A stretch of DNA of 50,623 bases, from positions 1 to 50,623 of the forward strand of contig JANYDH010000190.1 of NCBI GenBank assembly GCA_025359865.1. Direction: 5' to 3'. The stretch's first letter is position 1. Each line of letters starts with the position of its first letter. Made by a program: the position numbers and the translations under genes. Shown here one piece after another: positions 1 through 10,135 of this stretch. The notes under the pieces were generated by a model, which did not search any database, was not told where the DNA came from, and saw nothing but the letters and a program-made list of their open reading frames with translations. Source of the stretch: Actinomycetes bacterium. Lineage in GTDB: Bacteria; Actinomycetota; Acidimicrobiia; Acidimicrobiales; Ilumatobacteraceae.

Positions 1-24
1 GGAGCCCGGTTCGACCTCGCTCAT
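1..24 (-). CDS. Possible start of next operon gene (partial)
   Basis: An ATG at position 24 opens a frame on the minus strand that runs off the window edge after eight codons (M-S-E-V-E-P-G-S). It begins 11 bases after the stop of the DksA-like gene, so it could be the next gene of the same transcript. In related actinobacteria lspA (signal peptidase II) often follows here, but eight residues cannot show this. No clear Shine-Dalgarno sequence is visible. Confidence 0.3.
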
Positions 25-34
25 TGCGGGCACG

Positions 35-769
35 TTACTTCCGACCGATCCCGCCGACCTTTTCGGAGACGAGCACGATTGCCCACGGAATTGCTTCGAG
101 TCGTTCACGAGAGATCGGCACACCAGATTCGGTGGAATACCCGTAGGCCCCAGTTTCGAGCCGAAGTAGTGCCGCGTCGATGTCGACGATGATCTGGCGA
201 GCCTGTGCCGACAGAGCGAGATCGCGCTCACGCTCGACGACCATGGTGTCGCCCTCGCCACCTTCGTCGTCGAACTGGACATCGCCCATTTCCTGCTCCT
301 CGATGAGCGCGTTTGCCTCGTCTTCGAGTCGCGTCGCCTGACCGGCAATGGCCTCACGCTCGGACAGCAGGAGCGTCTTTTGAGCGCTGAGAAACTTCGC
401 ATCGAAATCTTTGGTATACGAGATGCCATCCTTCGTGACACCTTTGACGGGCGGAAGAGTGAAAATCCCGGGTATCGGCTTGGGTGGGGCCGTCGGCTTC
501 TTCGGCGGGACCACCTTTGTCGCAGGCGGCGTGACCGCCTCGGGCTTGGACGCTGTTTGTGGGGTGGGCACGACGGGCACTTCCTTCGCTATCGGAGCCT
601 TGGCGGTAGGAGCCTTGACAACAGGCGCCTTGGTGGTCGGCCCGGCCTTCGACGCTGGTGCGGCTGGCTTGGCGGACGATGCCGAACTCTTGGACGACTT
701 TTTGGACGGCGGCACGACGTTCGGCGCCGTGTCGGACTTGGCGCTTGACGCCTTCTTGACTGTTGCCAT
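35..769 (-). CDS. DksA/TraR-like protein with Lys/Pro/Ala-rich N-terminus and no zinc cysteines
   Basis: The protein is 244 residues from an ATG preceded by GGAGG 11 bases upstream; an upstream ATG would add 25 unlikely residues. Residues about 1-105 are low-complexity Lys/Ala/Pro/Ser, resembling a histone-H1-like or disordered tail. The C-terminal half has a helical hairpin with an acidic stretch, then the family segment LETGAYGYSTESGVPISRE, then RLEAIPWA. DksA family proteins bind the RNA polymerase secondary channel and normally carry a four-Cys zinc finger there; here none of the four Cys is present. It lies 105 bases downstream of ileS in the same direction. Assignment to the DksA/TraR fold is strong by sequence pattern; a role at RNA polymerase is inferred. 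Confidence 0.8.
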   Translation of the reverse strand: MATVKKASSAKSDTAPNVVPPSKKSSKSSASSAKPAAPASKAGPTTKAPVVKAPTAKAPIAKEVPVVPTPQTASKPEAVTPPATKVVPPKKPTAPPKPIPGIFTLPPVKGVTKDGISYTKDFDAKFLSAQKTLLLSEREAIAGQATRLEDEANALIEEQEMGDVQFDDEGGEGDTMVVERERDLALSAQARQIIVDIDAALLRLETGAYGYSTESGVPISRERLEAIPWAIVLVSEKVGGIGRK

Positions 770-874
770 GAGCAGATGAACCTCCGTTGACCAGGGGAGA
801 GCGCCGCATGCTATCGCCGTGCCCGCACCATGATGGCGATGCATGCAGTCCGGCCGACTGTCGAGTGCCGGCGA

Positions 875-3800
875 TCAGGCCATCGACACCGCGATGTGAA
901 CGGGTTCGCCGTCCAATTCGGCGGTCGGCTCGCCAGAACCGAACGTGAATGATACAGCGAGCGTTTCACGGGCGATGAATGTCTGATGTACCGCCAATTG
1001 CTGCCGTACCGACTCGGACACGCCGAGCACCAAGTTGATTCGATCGGACACGTTGAGGCCGCCATCGCGTCGAGCCTGCTGCACCAATCGAACGACGTCG
1101 CGGGCGACGCCCTCCGCTTCGAGTTCGGGCGTGAGTTCGATGTCGAGGACGATCACGCCATTGGCATGAGCGAGCGACCCACTGGCACCATCTCCGGTCA
1201 CCACGAGTTTCAGTGCGTACTCGCCGTCGAACAGTTCGATGCCTCCGGCCACGACACGCTCGCCGTCACGCGACCAGTCCCCTGACTTGACCGCTTTGAT
1301 CACCGCTTGGGTGCGACCACCAAGGCGTGGCCCGAGAGCCGCAGGCACCACCTGGAGCTCGTGGGTGGCAACAGACGCCACGTCGTCAGTGAGTTGCACG
1401 CGCTTCACGTTCACCTCGTCGGCGATGAGGCCAACGAGCGCTGTCAGCGTGTCGGCACCGGGGACTGCCACGATGAGCGATGCGAGCGGCTGGCGGACGC
1501 GTCGTTGGTGCAGTTTGCGAACGCGAAGCGTGGCTGAACACACGTCACGAACCAGATCCATCGCTCGCACGAGTGCGTCGTCGGCCGGCAACGAGTCGGC
1601 CATCGGCCAATCCACGAGATGGACACTGCGTTCACCGGTGAGTTCACGGTGGATGTGCTCGCTCAACAGCGGCATCAGCGGTGCGGACACTCGACAGACC
1701 ACAGTGAGCACCGTGTGCAAGGTGTCGATCGCCTGCTGATCACCCTGCCAGAACCGATCACGACTGCGACGGACGTACCAGTTGGTGAGCGCGTCGAGGA
1801 ATGTGCGTACCTGCCCGCATGCCGCGTAGAGGTCGTAGGCATCCATCGACACGGTGACTTCGGCAACCAGTGATCTGGTCTTGGCCAGGATGTAGCGGTC
1901 GAGCACATCGTCGCTGTCGGTTCGCCACGATCCAGAGGTACCGGCCGCGTTCGCATACAGCGAGAGGAAGTACCAGGTATTCCATAGCGGCAATAACACC
2001 TGCCGAACCGACTCGCGAATGCCGTCCTCGGTCACCGAGAAGTCGCCACCGCGCAGAATGCTCGATCCGAGCAGGTGCCAGCGCATCGCATCGGCACCGT
2101 AGGTGTCGAACATCGCCATCGGGTCCGGGTAGTTCATCAGGCTTTTCGACATCTTGAGTCCGTCGTCACCCAGCACGACACCATGGCTGACGCACGTGCG
2201 AAACGCCGGCCGGTCGAACAGCGCCGTCGCCAGCACGTGCAGGGTGTAGAACCAGCCTCGTGTTTGCGCCATGTACTCGACGATGAAGTCGCCCGGGTAA
2301 TGACTCTCAAACCAGTCCTGATTCTCGAACGGATAGTGCACCTGGGCGAAAGGCATCGATCCCGATTCGAACCAGCAGTCGAGAACCTCGGGGACCCGGC
2401 GCATCATCGCTGTACCAGACGGGTCGTCGGGATTGGGGCGCACCAGATCGTCGACGTAGGGGCGGTGTAGGTCGGTGACGGTGACGCCGAAGTCTCGTTC
2501 GAGTTCGGCGATCGAGCCGTACGCATCAATGCGCGGATACGCGGGATCGTCACTCTTCCATACCGGGATCGGCGAACCCCAGAAGCGGTTGCGGCTGATA
2601 CTCCAGTCTCGGGCATTGGCCAACCACTTGCCGAAGCTGCCGTCCTTGAGGTGTTCGGGCACCCACTGAATCTGCTGGTTCAGTTCCACCATCCGGTCTC
2701 GAAACTCAGTGACCTTCACGAACCATGAGCTGATCGCCCGGTACACCAGTGGTTCGGCGCACCGCCAGCAATGCGGGTACGAGTGCTGGTAGGTGTCATG
2801 ACGAACAACGGCCCCGCGAGCCTTGAGTTCCTTGATCACCTCCGGATTGGCATCAAACACGTGCATTCCAGCCCAGTTGGTGACCTCGGCGGTGTAGCGG
2901 CCATGCTCGTCCATCGGACACACTGTGGCGATACCCACCGCGTTGCAGACCAACTGGTCGTCCTCTCCGAAGCCGGGAGCCAGGTGCACTACCCCGGTGC
3001 CGTCTTCGGTGCTGACGAACTCGGCGGCAAGCACGTGGAACGCGTTGGGGGTGTCGGCAAAGAACGTAAACAGGGGATGGTACCTACGCCCGACCAACTC
3101 GCCGCCGGACAACGTTCCGACGCGCTCGGCACCTGCGAATTCGCGTTCATAGGCGTCGAGGCGTGACTCTGCGAGAATGTAGCGAACGCCTTGCTGCTCC
3201 ATCACCGCGTAGGCGATGTCGGCACCGACTGCAAGCGCGAGGTTGCTCGGCAACGTCCACGGCGTGGTGGTCCATGCAAGGATCCGCTCGCCCGACTCGA
3301 GTTCGAACTGCACGGTGAGCGCAGGATCTTGCCGGTCGCGGTACACGTCGTCCATCCGTGTTTCGGTGTTGCTGAGAGGCGTCTCGCACCGCCAGCAATA
3401 CGCCAGCACGCGGTACCCTTCGTACACCAAGCCCTTGTCCCACAGTGTCTTGAACGCCCACATGACACTTTCCATGTACGACGGGTCAAGCGTCTTGTAG
3501 TCGTTGTCGAAGTCGACCCACCGCGCCTGCCGGGTGACGTATCGCCGCCAATCGTCGGTGAAGCGCAACACGCTGGTGTGGCAGTAGTCGTTGAACTTGT
3601 CGATCCCGTAGGCGGTGATCTCGGGATGACCGCTGATGCCCAGTTCCTTCTCGGCCACCACCTCGGCGGGGAGTCCGTGGCAATCCCAACCGAACCGCCG
3701 ATCGACGCGCTTACCGCGCATGGTTTGGTACCTGGGTACGGCGTCTTTGACGAATCCGGTGAGGAGGTGGCCGTAGTGCGGGAGCCCGTTCGCAAACGGG

Positions 3801-3943
3801 GGGCCGTCGTAGAACACGTACTCCTCGGCCTCGAGTCGTGCTTCGAGCGACGCTTCGAACGTGAGATCCGATTGCCAGAACGCAAGCACCTGCTGCTCGA
3901 GGACCGGGAAGTTGGGTTGCGACTCGACATGGGGATAGCTCAT
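875..3943 (-). CDS. ileS: Isoleucyl-tRNA synthetase
   Basis: This 1022-residue class I aminoacyl-tRNA synthetase charges tRNA-Ile in the cytoplasm. The HIGH-type motif is HYGH at residues 56-59, inside the [16 protein letters not shown] context. KMSKS lies at residues 597-601. The GLPHYGH form and the length resemble the eukaryote-like IleRS type 2 subgroup, which is often less sensitive to mupirocin; that resistance is inferred from the family only. The start is an ATG with GTAGGAGACG seven bases upstream. The roughly 137-base leader separates it from divIVA and may carry a translational control element (see findings). Confidence 0.96.
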   Translation of the reverse strand: MSYPHVESQPNFPVLEQQVLAFWQSDLTFEASLEARLEAEEYVFYDGPPFANGLPHYGHLLTGFVKDAVPRYQTMRGKRVDRRFGWDCHGLPAEVVAEKELGISGHPEITAYGIDKFNDYCHTSVLRFTDDWRRYVTRQARWVDFDNDYKTLDPSYMESVMWAFKTLWDKGLVYEGYRVLAYCWRCETPLSNTETRMDDVYRDRQDPALTVQFELESGERILAWTTTPWTLPSNLALAVGADIAYAVMEQQGVRYILAESRLDAYEREFAGAERVGTLSGGELVGRRYHPLFTFFADTPNAFHVLAAEFVSTEDGTGVVHLAPGFGEDDQLVCNAVGIATVCPMDEHGRYTAEVTNWAGMHVFDANPEVIKELKARGAVVRHDTYQHSYPHCWRCAEPLVYRAISSWFVKVTEFRDRMVELNQQIQWVPEHLKDGSFGKWLANARDWSISRNRFWGSPIPVWKSDDPAYPRIDAYGSIAELERDFGVTVTDLHRPYVDDLVRPNPDDPSGTAMMRRVPEVLDCWFESGSMPFAQVHYPFENQDWFESHYPGDFIVEYMAQTRGWFYTLHVLATALFDRPAFRTCVSHGVVLGDDGLKMSKSLMNYPDPMAMFDTYGADAMRWHLLGSSILRGGDFSVTEDGIRESVRQVLLPLWNTWYFLSLYANAAGTSGSWRTDSDDVLDRYILAKTRSLVAEVTVSMDAYDLYAACGQVRTFLDALTNWYVRRSRDRFWQGDQQAIDTLHTVLTVVCRVSAPLMPLLSEHIHRELTGERSVHLVDWPMADSLPADDALVRAMDLVRDVCSATLRVRKLHQRRVRQPLASLIVAVPGADTLTALVGLIADEVNVKRVQLTDDVASVATHELQVVPAALGPRLGGRTQAVIKAVKSGDWSRDGERVVAGGIELFDGEYALKLVVTGDGASGSLAHANGVIVLDIELTPELEAEGVARDVVRLVQQARRDGGLNVSDRINLVLGVSESVRQQLAVHQTFIARETLAVSFTFGSGEPTAELDGEPVHIAVSMA

Positions 3944-4080
3944 GGAAAACGTCTCCTACGCTCTGGTTCGCGGCACCGGCCGCTCACTCCGGAGACTCGG
4001 AGGTGATGACCTCGTCGATGCCTGGGGCCATACGATAGTGGTACATACCCCACCGTCAGCAGGGCATTACTCGGGCTTGT
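3944..4080 (-). promoter_or_regulatory. ileS leader with possible Shine-Dalgarno sequestration
   Basis: The ileS Shine-Dalgarno core GGAGAC (minus strand, 3951-3956) has an exact six-base complement GTCTCC at 3991-3996 in the same leader. Between them, at 3969-3978, is CGGTGCCGCG, which resembles the T-box core GGNACCGCG with one mismatch. Actinobacterial ileS genes are often controlled by translational T-boxes, so this could be one. A full stem I with an isoleucine specifier was not convincingly identified, so this remains a candidate. Confidence 0.35.
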
Positions 4081-5214
4081 TCAGCGAAGCTCGCTCCCAC
4101 CGATGCGGAACCCGCCGGTGCCGTCGTCGGTGTCGTCGTCGGTGTCGTCGTCGGTGTCGTCGGTGTCCAACCTCAGTTGGCCCTCGACCGGGGTGACATC
4201 GACTTCCTGGGTGTCGTCGACACCGATGGGCAGCCGCACCGTAGATTCGGTTGATCGGTCGGCTGCCCGCCATCCCTTGGCCAAGTCGACACGCATCGCA
4301 CTGCGATTCGAGCCGAATGCATCGCTGCGTACCGCCGACAATTCGTCGACGGCGAGATCCAACGGCGAGACGTCGATCTCGGACAATTCATCGGAAGGCG
4401 CTTGGTCGGGCTGAGCATCGGCTGACGACCCTTCGGCCGACGCCGAATCGGCGGCTGATGCGCCGTTGCTCCGGAGCAACTCGGACGACTCGTCGCCGGA
4501 AAGCGCTCCGCCCTCCACCTCTCCGGCCACCGTTTCACCCGACAACTGGGCGTCGACGGGAACCTCGGCAGATGCAGACAGCAGCGGTCGCCGCATCTCA
4601 CCCAGGCCACCTGGTACTCGCTCGATGAGGTCGTGCAACGCGACGGCAGCATCGCGAAGGCGTTCGCGTTGTGCACCGACATACAACTCGAGGTGCTCGA
4701 CGTCGCTGAGTAGAAAGTCGCGGCGAGCGAGCAACGACTGGACCTGTTCGTCGGCGCTGGTGATTTCATCCTCTTTGGATTGGCGCGCTTCGGTTCGCGC
4801 TGCTTCGATCATCGCGGCAGCCGACGCCCGCGCCTCATCGATCACCGTCTCAGCCTCGCACGCGATTCGTTCCGCGTCGGCCTGCGCATCGGCCACAGTG
4901 AGGTCAGCGGTGCGTTGGGCCAACAGCAACGTGCGACTGATCGTCTCGGATTCATCGGGACCCACCACGATCTCGCGCTGCATCGACTGGGACGTCGGGC
5001 CGGACGCAACCGTTGCGCTGGGCTGCTGTTGGGCGAGTTCTTGCATCTTGGCGATTGCCGCCCGCGCGCGGGCCTCCATCGCCGTGGCCTGTTGGCGAGC
5101 GGCCTCGAGACTCGACGACACCTTGCCGAGGAACTCACGTACCTCGTCGGGGTCGTACCCCTTCCTCACCGTGTTGAATGTGGCCGCAGCGACTGCTTGT
5201 GGATTCAGTTCCAT
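4081..5214 (-). CDS. divIVA: DivIVA-domain protein (Wag31-like)
   Basis: The protein has 377 residues. The N-terminal DivIVA lipid-binding domain is clear (ATFNTVRKGYDPDEVREFL, residues about 11-29). Long Ala/Glu/Gln-rich coiled coil follows to about residue 190. The C-terminal third is acidic and low-complexity, ending in a D-T-D-D repeat tract. DivIVA proteins in actinobacteria mark curved membranes at poles and septa and guide wall growth. It sits downstream of sepF and upstream of ileS, the usual place. The start is the only sensible ATG, at the conserved MELNPQAV. Confidence 0.92.
   Translation of the reverse strand: MELNPQAVAAATFNTVRKGYDPDEVREFLGKVSSSLEAARQQATAMEARARAAIAKMQELAQQQPSATVASGPTSQSMQREIVVGPDESETISRTLLLAQRTADLTVADAQADAERIACEAETVIDEARASAAAMIEAARTEARQSKEDEITSADEQVQSLLARRDFLLSDVEHLELYVGAQRERLRDAAVALHDLIERVPGGLGEMRRPLLSASAEVPVDAQLSGETVAGEVEGGALSGDESSELLRSNGASAADSASAEGSSADAQPDQAPSDELSEIDVSPLDLAVDELSAVRSDAFGSNRSAMRVDLAKGWRAADRSTESTVRLPIGVDDTQEVDVTPVEGQLRLDTDDTDDDTDDDTDDGTGGFRIGGSELR
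4118..4166 (-). repeat. Short tandem repeat in the divIVA 3' end
   Basis: Repeats of GTCGTCGTCGGTGTC-type units on the plus strand encode the D-T-D-D-D tract at the DivIVA C-terminus. The repeat keeps the reading frame, so length changes would only alter the acidic tail. Confidence 0.6.
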
Positions 5215-5293
5215 AGACGCATGCTACGCGTCGCACAGAGTTGCGTCACTGTCGACGACCGCAGGAGGCGCATCGCTACCGACGCGCATCGGG

Positions 5294-5878
5294 TCAGTCG
5301 TGCTGATCGCCGTAGTCACCTTGGCGCAACGCGACCGGCTTGAGTAGGTACACGCCAGTAGCCACCTTTTCCATGCTGCCGTTCAATGCGTAGCACAGGC
5401 CGCTGGCGAAATCGATGAGGCGACGCGTGACCTCGCGCTCGGTGCCCTCGAGGTTCATGATGACCGGTTGGCCATCTTTGAACTTGTCGGCGATTTCCTG
5501 GGCGGAGTCGAATCGGCGAGGACGCACAGTGTGCGGATCCGCGCTAGGCGCAGATCCCCCTGGTCGCACCCCAGTCGGCGCACGCGGTGCAATGGTGGGG
5601 CGCGGGTGCACGCTGGAATCATCGCCCGCAGGGAGTGGACGCCGAGTTGCCGGTTCGACATCGCGTTGCGGAAAGCTCGGCCGTGACGGCACCGCCCTGA
5701 TGGAGACGTCGGCATCGAACTCTGACGCAGGACGTACTTGTCGCTGAGCAGGACCCTCGTCGCGAGTGCTGCGGGTACGCGACGGTCGAGCTTCGGGCTC
5801 GGCCGGAACATCGTAATCGTCATACGCGTCGTCGGGGCCCAGACCGAGATAGTCCATTGCCTTTTTCCAGATTGCCAT
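5294..5878 (-). CDS. sepF: Cell division protein SepF
   Basis: The protein has 194 residues. It starts with the membrane-binding amphipathic helix (MAIWKKAMDYLGLG), followed by a disordered Arg/Pro-rich linker to about residue 115. The SepF domain follows, with QEIADKFKDGQPVIMNL and VTRRLIDFASGLCYALNG. SepF polymerises and anchors FtsZ to the membrane; it is the expected main anchor in a lineage whose cluster has no ftsA. It lies 38 bases after yggS and 79 bases before divIVA, so it is probably in the same transcript. Confidence 0.94.
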   Translation of the reverse strand: MAIWKKAMDYLGLGPDDAYDDYDVPAEPEARPSRTRSTRDEGPAQRQVRPASEFDADVSIRAVPSRPSFPQRDVEPATRRPLPAGDDSSVHPRPTIAPRAPTGVRPGGSAPSADPHTVRPRRFDSAQEIADKFKDGQPVIMNLEGTEREVTRRLIDFASGLCYALNGSMEKVATGVYLLKPVALRQGDYGDQHD

Positions 5879-5916
5879 GCACGGTCCTCCTAGAGGCGAG
5901 AGGCTAGCTCACGAGA

Positions 5917-6597
5917 TCACCGGTGAGGGGGACGGGCTCCGAACAGTACGCTGCCGACCCGAACCTGAGTGCTGCCTTCGGCAACGGCCACTTCGAAGTC
6001 TCCGCTCATGCCCATTGAACACTCAGCGAGATTCAGCTCGTCAGCCAGCGACCGAACCATCCGAAACACACCACGAGAGGCCTCCGGTCCCCCGACTGTG
6101 TATCCAACGGTCATCAGCCCTTCGACGTGCAGGCCGAGGTCGAGGCAGCGACCGACCAACTCAGCAACGGCACCAAGGGAACAGCCACCCTTGCCCGGCT
6201 CGTCAGTCGCGTCGACTTGTACGAGTATCCGGGCTCCGGGTGCCCGCTTGGCGATCTCGAGTGCAAGCGAACTTCGGTCGACCGTTTCGTAGACGGCCAC
6301 GAATGGCGCCACCATCCGAACCTTGTTGGTCTGAAGTTGACCGATGAAGTGCACCTCGGGAACTGCCGACATGTCGTCGAACTTGGCGACAAGTTCCTGT
6401 GCGTAGTTCTCTCCGATGCCTTCGCAGCCTGCGGCTGTTGCTGCCAACACCGCGTCGACGCCGAACGTCTTGGTGACTGCGATGAGGCGAACGCCGCGTC
6501 CACCAGCGGCGAGGACGCGCTCGCGCACCTCATGAACACGCCGTGCGACCGTGGCAAAAAAGTCGACATCTCGAACCCGGTCGGGCTCGTTGGTCAC
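5917..6597 (-). CDS. YggS-family PLP homeostasis protein
   Basis: This 226-residue alanine-racemase-fold protein binds pyridoxal phosphate and maintains PLP balance; it has no known racemase activity. Visible family segments are [13 protein letters not shown] (PLP lysine), [20 protein letters not shown], and GLMTVGY followed by the [11 protein letters not shown] helix. The start is GTG at 6597, overlapping the ftsZ stop (GTGA). The position between ftsZ and sepF is standard; the YlmD-like laccase gene often found here is absent. Confidence 0.92.
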   Translation of the reverse strand: MTNEPDRVRDVDFFATVARRVHEVRERVLAAGGRGVRLIAVTKTFGVDAVLAATAAGCEGIGENYAQELVAKFDDMSAVPEVHFIGQLQTNKVRMVAPFVAVYETVDRSSLALEIAKRAPGARILVQVDATDEPGKGGCSLGAVAELVGRCLDLGLHVEGLMTVGYTVGGPEASRGVFRMVRSLADELNLAECSMGMSGDFEVAVAEGSTQVRVGSVLFGARPPHR

Positions 6598-7691
6598 TTC
6601 AAGAAAGAAGGAACGTCGAAATCGTCGTCTCCGTCGGCCGGTTCAGGAGCATCGTCAGCGAACAGGTCTTTGAGCGTAGCGGTCGGCTTCGGCTCGGCGA
6701 TCTTGAGCAGCGGCGCCTTGGCGACGCCGACAGCACCGCCATCCCAGCGATCGAATCCTGCAGCGATGACCGTGACCTTGACCTCGTCACCCATCTCATC
6801 GTCGATGACCGTACCAAAGATGATGTTTGCATCTTGATGGGCGACCCCGTGGATGATCTCTGCTGCCGCATTCATCTCGAACAGTCCCATCCCGGATGGC
6901 CCGGTGATGTTGAGCAAGATGCCGCGCGCACCGTCGATAGCGGCTTCGAGGAGTGGACTGGAGATGGCCGCCTTGGCGGCCACAACGGCCCGATTTTCAC
7001 CGCTGGCCTGACCAATGCCCATGAGCGCCGAACCGGCGCTGGAGAGGATCATCCTGACGTCGGCAAAGTCGGTGTTAATCAAACCGGGAGTGGTGATGAG
7101 GTTGGTGATACCGGAGACACCCTGCAACAACACTTCGTCGGCCATCTTGAACGCATTGAGCACGCTGGTCTTTTCGTTGGCGACCGTCAGCAGGCGATCG
7201 TTCGGAATCACGATTAGCGTGTCGACTTTCTCTTTCAACTTCTGCACGCCTGCATCGGCCTGCACCGCACGGCGACGACCTTCGAAACTGAATGGACGAG
7301 TGACGACACCAATGGCAAGAGCACCGAGGCTGCGGGCGAGTTCCGCGATGACCGGTGCGGCACCGGTACCGGTACCGCCACCTTCGCCAGCCGTGATGAA
7401 CACCATGTCGCTGCCTTTGAGCATCTCTTCGATCTCGTCACGATGAGATTCTGCAGCAGCGCGACCCACTTCTGGATCGCTGCCCGCACCGAGCCCGCGA
7501 GTGAGATCGCGGCCGATGTCGAGCTTCACGTCGGCGTCGCTCATGAGCAGCGCTTGCGCGTCGGTGTTGACAGCAATGAACTCGATGCCTTTCAGCCCGG
7601 CGTCGATCATTCGATTGACCGCATTGACGCCGCCGCCGCCGACGCCGATCACCTTGATGACAGCAAGATAGTTCTGTGGGACGCCGGCCAT
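6594..7691 (-). CDS. ftsZ: Cell division GTPase FtsZ
   Basis: This tubulin-like GTPase forms the Z ring and has 365 residues from the ATG at 7691, which has GGAGG eight bases upstream. Longer starts would add an unlikely leader. The signature loop GGGTGTG is at residues 104-110, followed by FSFEGRRR. The C-terminal tail is short, acidic and ends [11 protein letters not shown], the conserved peptide that binds partners such as SepF. A 171-base gap separates it from ftsQ, so an internal promoter is possible. Confidence 0.97.
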   Translation of the reverse strand: MAGVPQNYLAVIKVIGVGGGGVNAVNRMIDAGLKGIEFIAVNTDAQALLMSDADVKLDIGRDLTRGLGAGSDPEVGRAAAESHRDEIEEMLKGSDMVFITAGEGGGTGTGAAPVIAELARSLGALAIGVVTRPFSFEGRRRAVQADAGVQKLKEKVDTLIVIPNDRLLTVANEKTSVLNAFKMADEVLLQGVSGITNLITTPGLINTDFADVRMILSSAGSALMGIGQASGENRAVVAAKAAISSPLLEAAIDGARGILLNITGPSGMGLFEMNAAAEIIHGVAHQDANIIFGTVIDDEMGDEVKVTVIAAGFDRWDGGAVGVAKAPLLKIAEPKPTATLKDLFADDAPEPADGDDDFDVPSFLK

Positions 7692-7862
7692 CAGCGTGAC
7701 CTCCATGTCGTGGTAGTGGCAAATGAGCAGGAAGAAAGCATGATTGCTCGATCGTACTGAGTGGGCGACGGGAAAGGCTCGCCGAGCGGATTCTCCGTAG
7801 TCTCGCACGCGGGACGGACCGACGCGCGGAACCCCTGCTCATCTGCTGTTGATCAGCGTCGA

Positions 7863-9152
7863 TCAGCCGCGAGTTTCAGAAAGGCTGTCCGTCGACACGT
7901 CGAGCGCAACCACGCCTACCAGTCCGTTCGGATCGTGCATCCGTTGCAAAAGGCGGGCCAGTTTGGCATCGAGATCGGCGAAACCTCCGAGACGAACCTC
8001 GACGCCGGGTTGGAGCACCATCCCGAGATCGCCACTTGCTGCATCGACAGTCAACGACTCGGTAATCGAGCGAATCTCGGCTGGTAGCGCACTTCCGAGT
8101 TGTGCGGCATGAGCAAAGACGGCGCCGGCAAATGCTCCAGGGTCGGCATCAGGTGCCTGGCCGGTGATGAGGAAGTAGTCGATCGGCCGATTATCGAGCA
8201 GGTCGAGCACCCGTCCTTCACGGTCGATGACGCGGTACCGCCCGTCGGAGCCATTGAACGTGGCAAGTGGCTGTCGCTCCCGAAGATCGATACCGACCGA
8301 ATGGGGAAAGTATGTCGTCACGATGGCGCGCTCGACCCACGGGATCAGCTCGAGCTGCTTTTCGATGGCGAACGTGTCGACGAGCAGGATCGGCTGTCCC
8401 ACTATCTCATCGATGATCTTCTGCAGCTGCTGTTGGTCGGTGTAGACATCGCCCGTGACGTCGACTCGCTGCACAGCAAAAAGTGACGAGGCGAACACTG
8501 CGAGCGCGGTAACCACCAACACCACGGCCAGCGCAATCGCTCCCATCCAGATCAACCGTTTACGCCCGAGGGCGCGTTTGACGGCAATCCGACGCGCTCG
8601 CACGCGAGGGTCCATCGACCGCGAGGGTGGTGCCACTGCATCGAACGCGCCGGATGAATCGAGTTCGCCGCCGAGCACGATGGTGCCGATCACCGCATCG
8701 TCAGCGCCATCGTCAAGATATACGGCGTCGGCGAACTCATCGTGGCCACCGATCATGATGGTGGTCCCCGACGCGGGGATCTGAGCGAACTCCTGAGCTT
8801 CCAGCCACGCAGACGAGCCAGGCGGCGCTCCGTCTGCCGTATCACGCCGATCGCGGCGGCGACTCCGGCCGCTCCCTTTCACCTTCTCGTTCCGGCGACG
8901 AGGTGGCCGGAAGTTGGCAGCGGGTTCGCTCGGTAGCGCTACGAATGAAGAGCTCGACGTCGCATCAGACACTGGCGGCGCTGGCATCGCCGACGTCAGG
9001 TCGACAACGTCATCCACTCTGGTCGGCACCACCATGGCGTTGTCGCTACCCAGGCTGGTCGCACGACCACCCTCGAACGCTGAGCGCAGTTCATCCAACA
9101 CCGAGTCGGGCACGATGCTGGATTCGCCGTGAGCGGGTGTTGGTTCGCTCAC
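7863..9152 (-). CDS. ftsQ: Cell division protein FtsQ
   Basis: The protein has 429 residues from a GTG that overlaps the murB stop (GTGA). About 200 residues of charged, low-complexity cytoplasmic N-terminus precede one membrane helix (residues about 201-222). A POTRA domain follows (VQRVDVTGDVYTDQQQLQ to about residue 295), then the FtsQ beta domain with VIDREGRVLDLL. FtsQ links the early and late divisome at the septum. The N-terminal tail is far longer than the roughly 20-100 residues of most FtsQ proteins. Confidence 0.92.
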   Translation of the reverse strand: MSEPTPAHGESSIVPDSVLDELRSAFEGGRATSLGSDNAMVVPTRVDDVVDLTSAMPAPPVSDATSSSSFVALPSEPAANFRPPRRRNEKVKGSGRSRRRDRRDTADGAPPGSSAWLEAQEFAQIPASGTTIMIGGHDEFADAVYLDDGADDAVIGTIVLGGELDSSGAFDAVAPPSRSMDPRVRARRIAVKRALGRKRLIWMGAIALAVVLVVTALAVFASSLFAVQRVDVTGDVYTDQQQLQKIIDEIVGQPILLVDTFAIEKQLELIPWVERAIVTTYFPHSVGIDLRERQPLATFNGSDGRYRVIDREGRVLDLLDNRPIDYFLITGQAPDADPGAFAGAVFAHAAQLGSALPAEIRSITESLTVDAASGDLGMVLQPGVEVRLGGFADLDAKLARLLQRMHDPNGLVGVVALDVSTDSLSETRG

Positions 9153-10135
9153 CAGTTGACGCCGATGTGATCGTGGTGGTGCACGTCGACATCGTCGAAC
9201 CCGACGAGCTTCACCTCGCTACGGAGCACATGGCCGGTACGTTCGGCCACGATTCGTCTGACCACATCGATCAGCTCGCGGACGTCGCCAGCACTGCCGC
9301 CGTCGGAACACTGGATGAAGTTGGCGTGTTTGTCGCTCACGTGCGCGGTACGAAGTTGTAGCCCACGAAGACCGACCTGATCGATGAGTTCGCCCGCAGT
9401 GATCTCACCGGGGACCGGGTTGACAAAGACCGAGCCTGCATTCTGCCCACCCGGTTGGTGCTCTCGACGCCATCGCACGATCTCGTCGAGTTCGACCGCT
9501 GAACGGGCAGCGTCACCCGGACGCAACTGCAACGTGGCGCGCAGCACGATCTGATGGTCGCCGATGTCGGAACCACGAAAGCGAAGTCCCAATGCTGCGG
9601 GGGCTAGTTCCACCAACTGATCACGGCGCAGATCGAACAGTTCGACGCTCGACAACGATGCAGCCATGTCGGATCCGTGACCACCCGCATTCATCCTGAC
9701 GCCGCCACCCACCGATCCAGGCACGCCCACGGCCCATTCGAACCCCGTGAGCGCAGCGGCCGCCGTGCGCCGCGCCAGCACCGGCAACGCCACTGCTCCC
9801 CCGGCATGCACCGCAGACTCGGTGATGACGATCTCGGTTCCGAGTTCCGACAACGAAATCGCGACACCGGTGAACCCCTCATCTGATACCAGCAGATTGG
9901 ATCCACGCCCCACCACCAAGACGGGCAAGTTGGTCTCGGCCAGAGTCTGTGCCACCAGGTGGATCTCGGGGATAGTCGACGGCTTCACGAACAGCGCAGC
10001 CGCACCACCGACGCGGTAGGTGGTCATCGGCGCCAACGGCACATCACGGACGGCGAGAGTGCCGAGCATTTCGGCGGCGCGGTCTACCGCCGCCAGTGAC
10101 CTCGAACGTCCTGACCGATGTGGCGCGCCGGTCAT
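9149..10135 (-). CDS. murB: UDP-N-acetylenolpyruvoylglucosamine reductase MurB
   Basis: This FAD enzyme has 328 residues and reduces UDP-GlcNAc-enolpyruvate to UDP-MurNAc with NADPH. The FAD-binding part contains TTYRVGGAAALFV, VVGRGSNLLV and GVPGSVGGGVRMNAGGHG. The catalytic region has NAGSVFVNP with the reactive Ser. The ATG at 10135 overlaps the murC stop (ATGA), which decides the start over an upstream ATG. The gene stop overlaps the ftsQ GTG. Confidence 0.94.
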   Translation of the reverse strand: MTGAPHRSGRSRSLAAVDRAAEMLGTLAVRDVPLAPMTTYRVGGAAALFVKPSTIPEIHLVAQTLAETNLPVLVVGRGSNLLVSDEGFTGVAISLSELGTEIVITESAVHAGGAVALPVLARRTAAAALTGFEWAVGVPGSVGGGVRMNAGGHGSDMAASLSSVELFDLRRDQLVELAPAALGLRFRGSDIGDHQIVLRATLQLRPGDAARSAVELDEIVRWRREHQPGGQNAGSVFVNPVPGEITAGELIDQVGLRGLQLRTAHVSDKHANFIQCSDGGSAGDVRELIDVVRRIVAERTGHVLRSEVKLVGFDDVDVHHHDHIGVNW

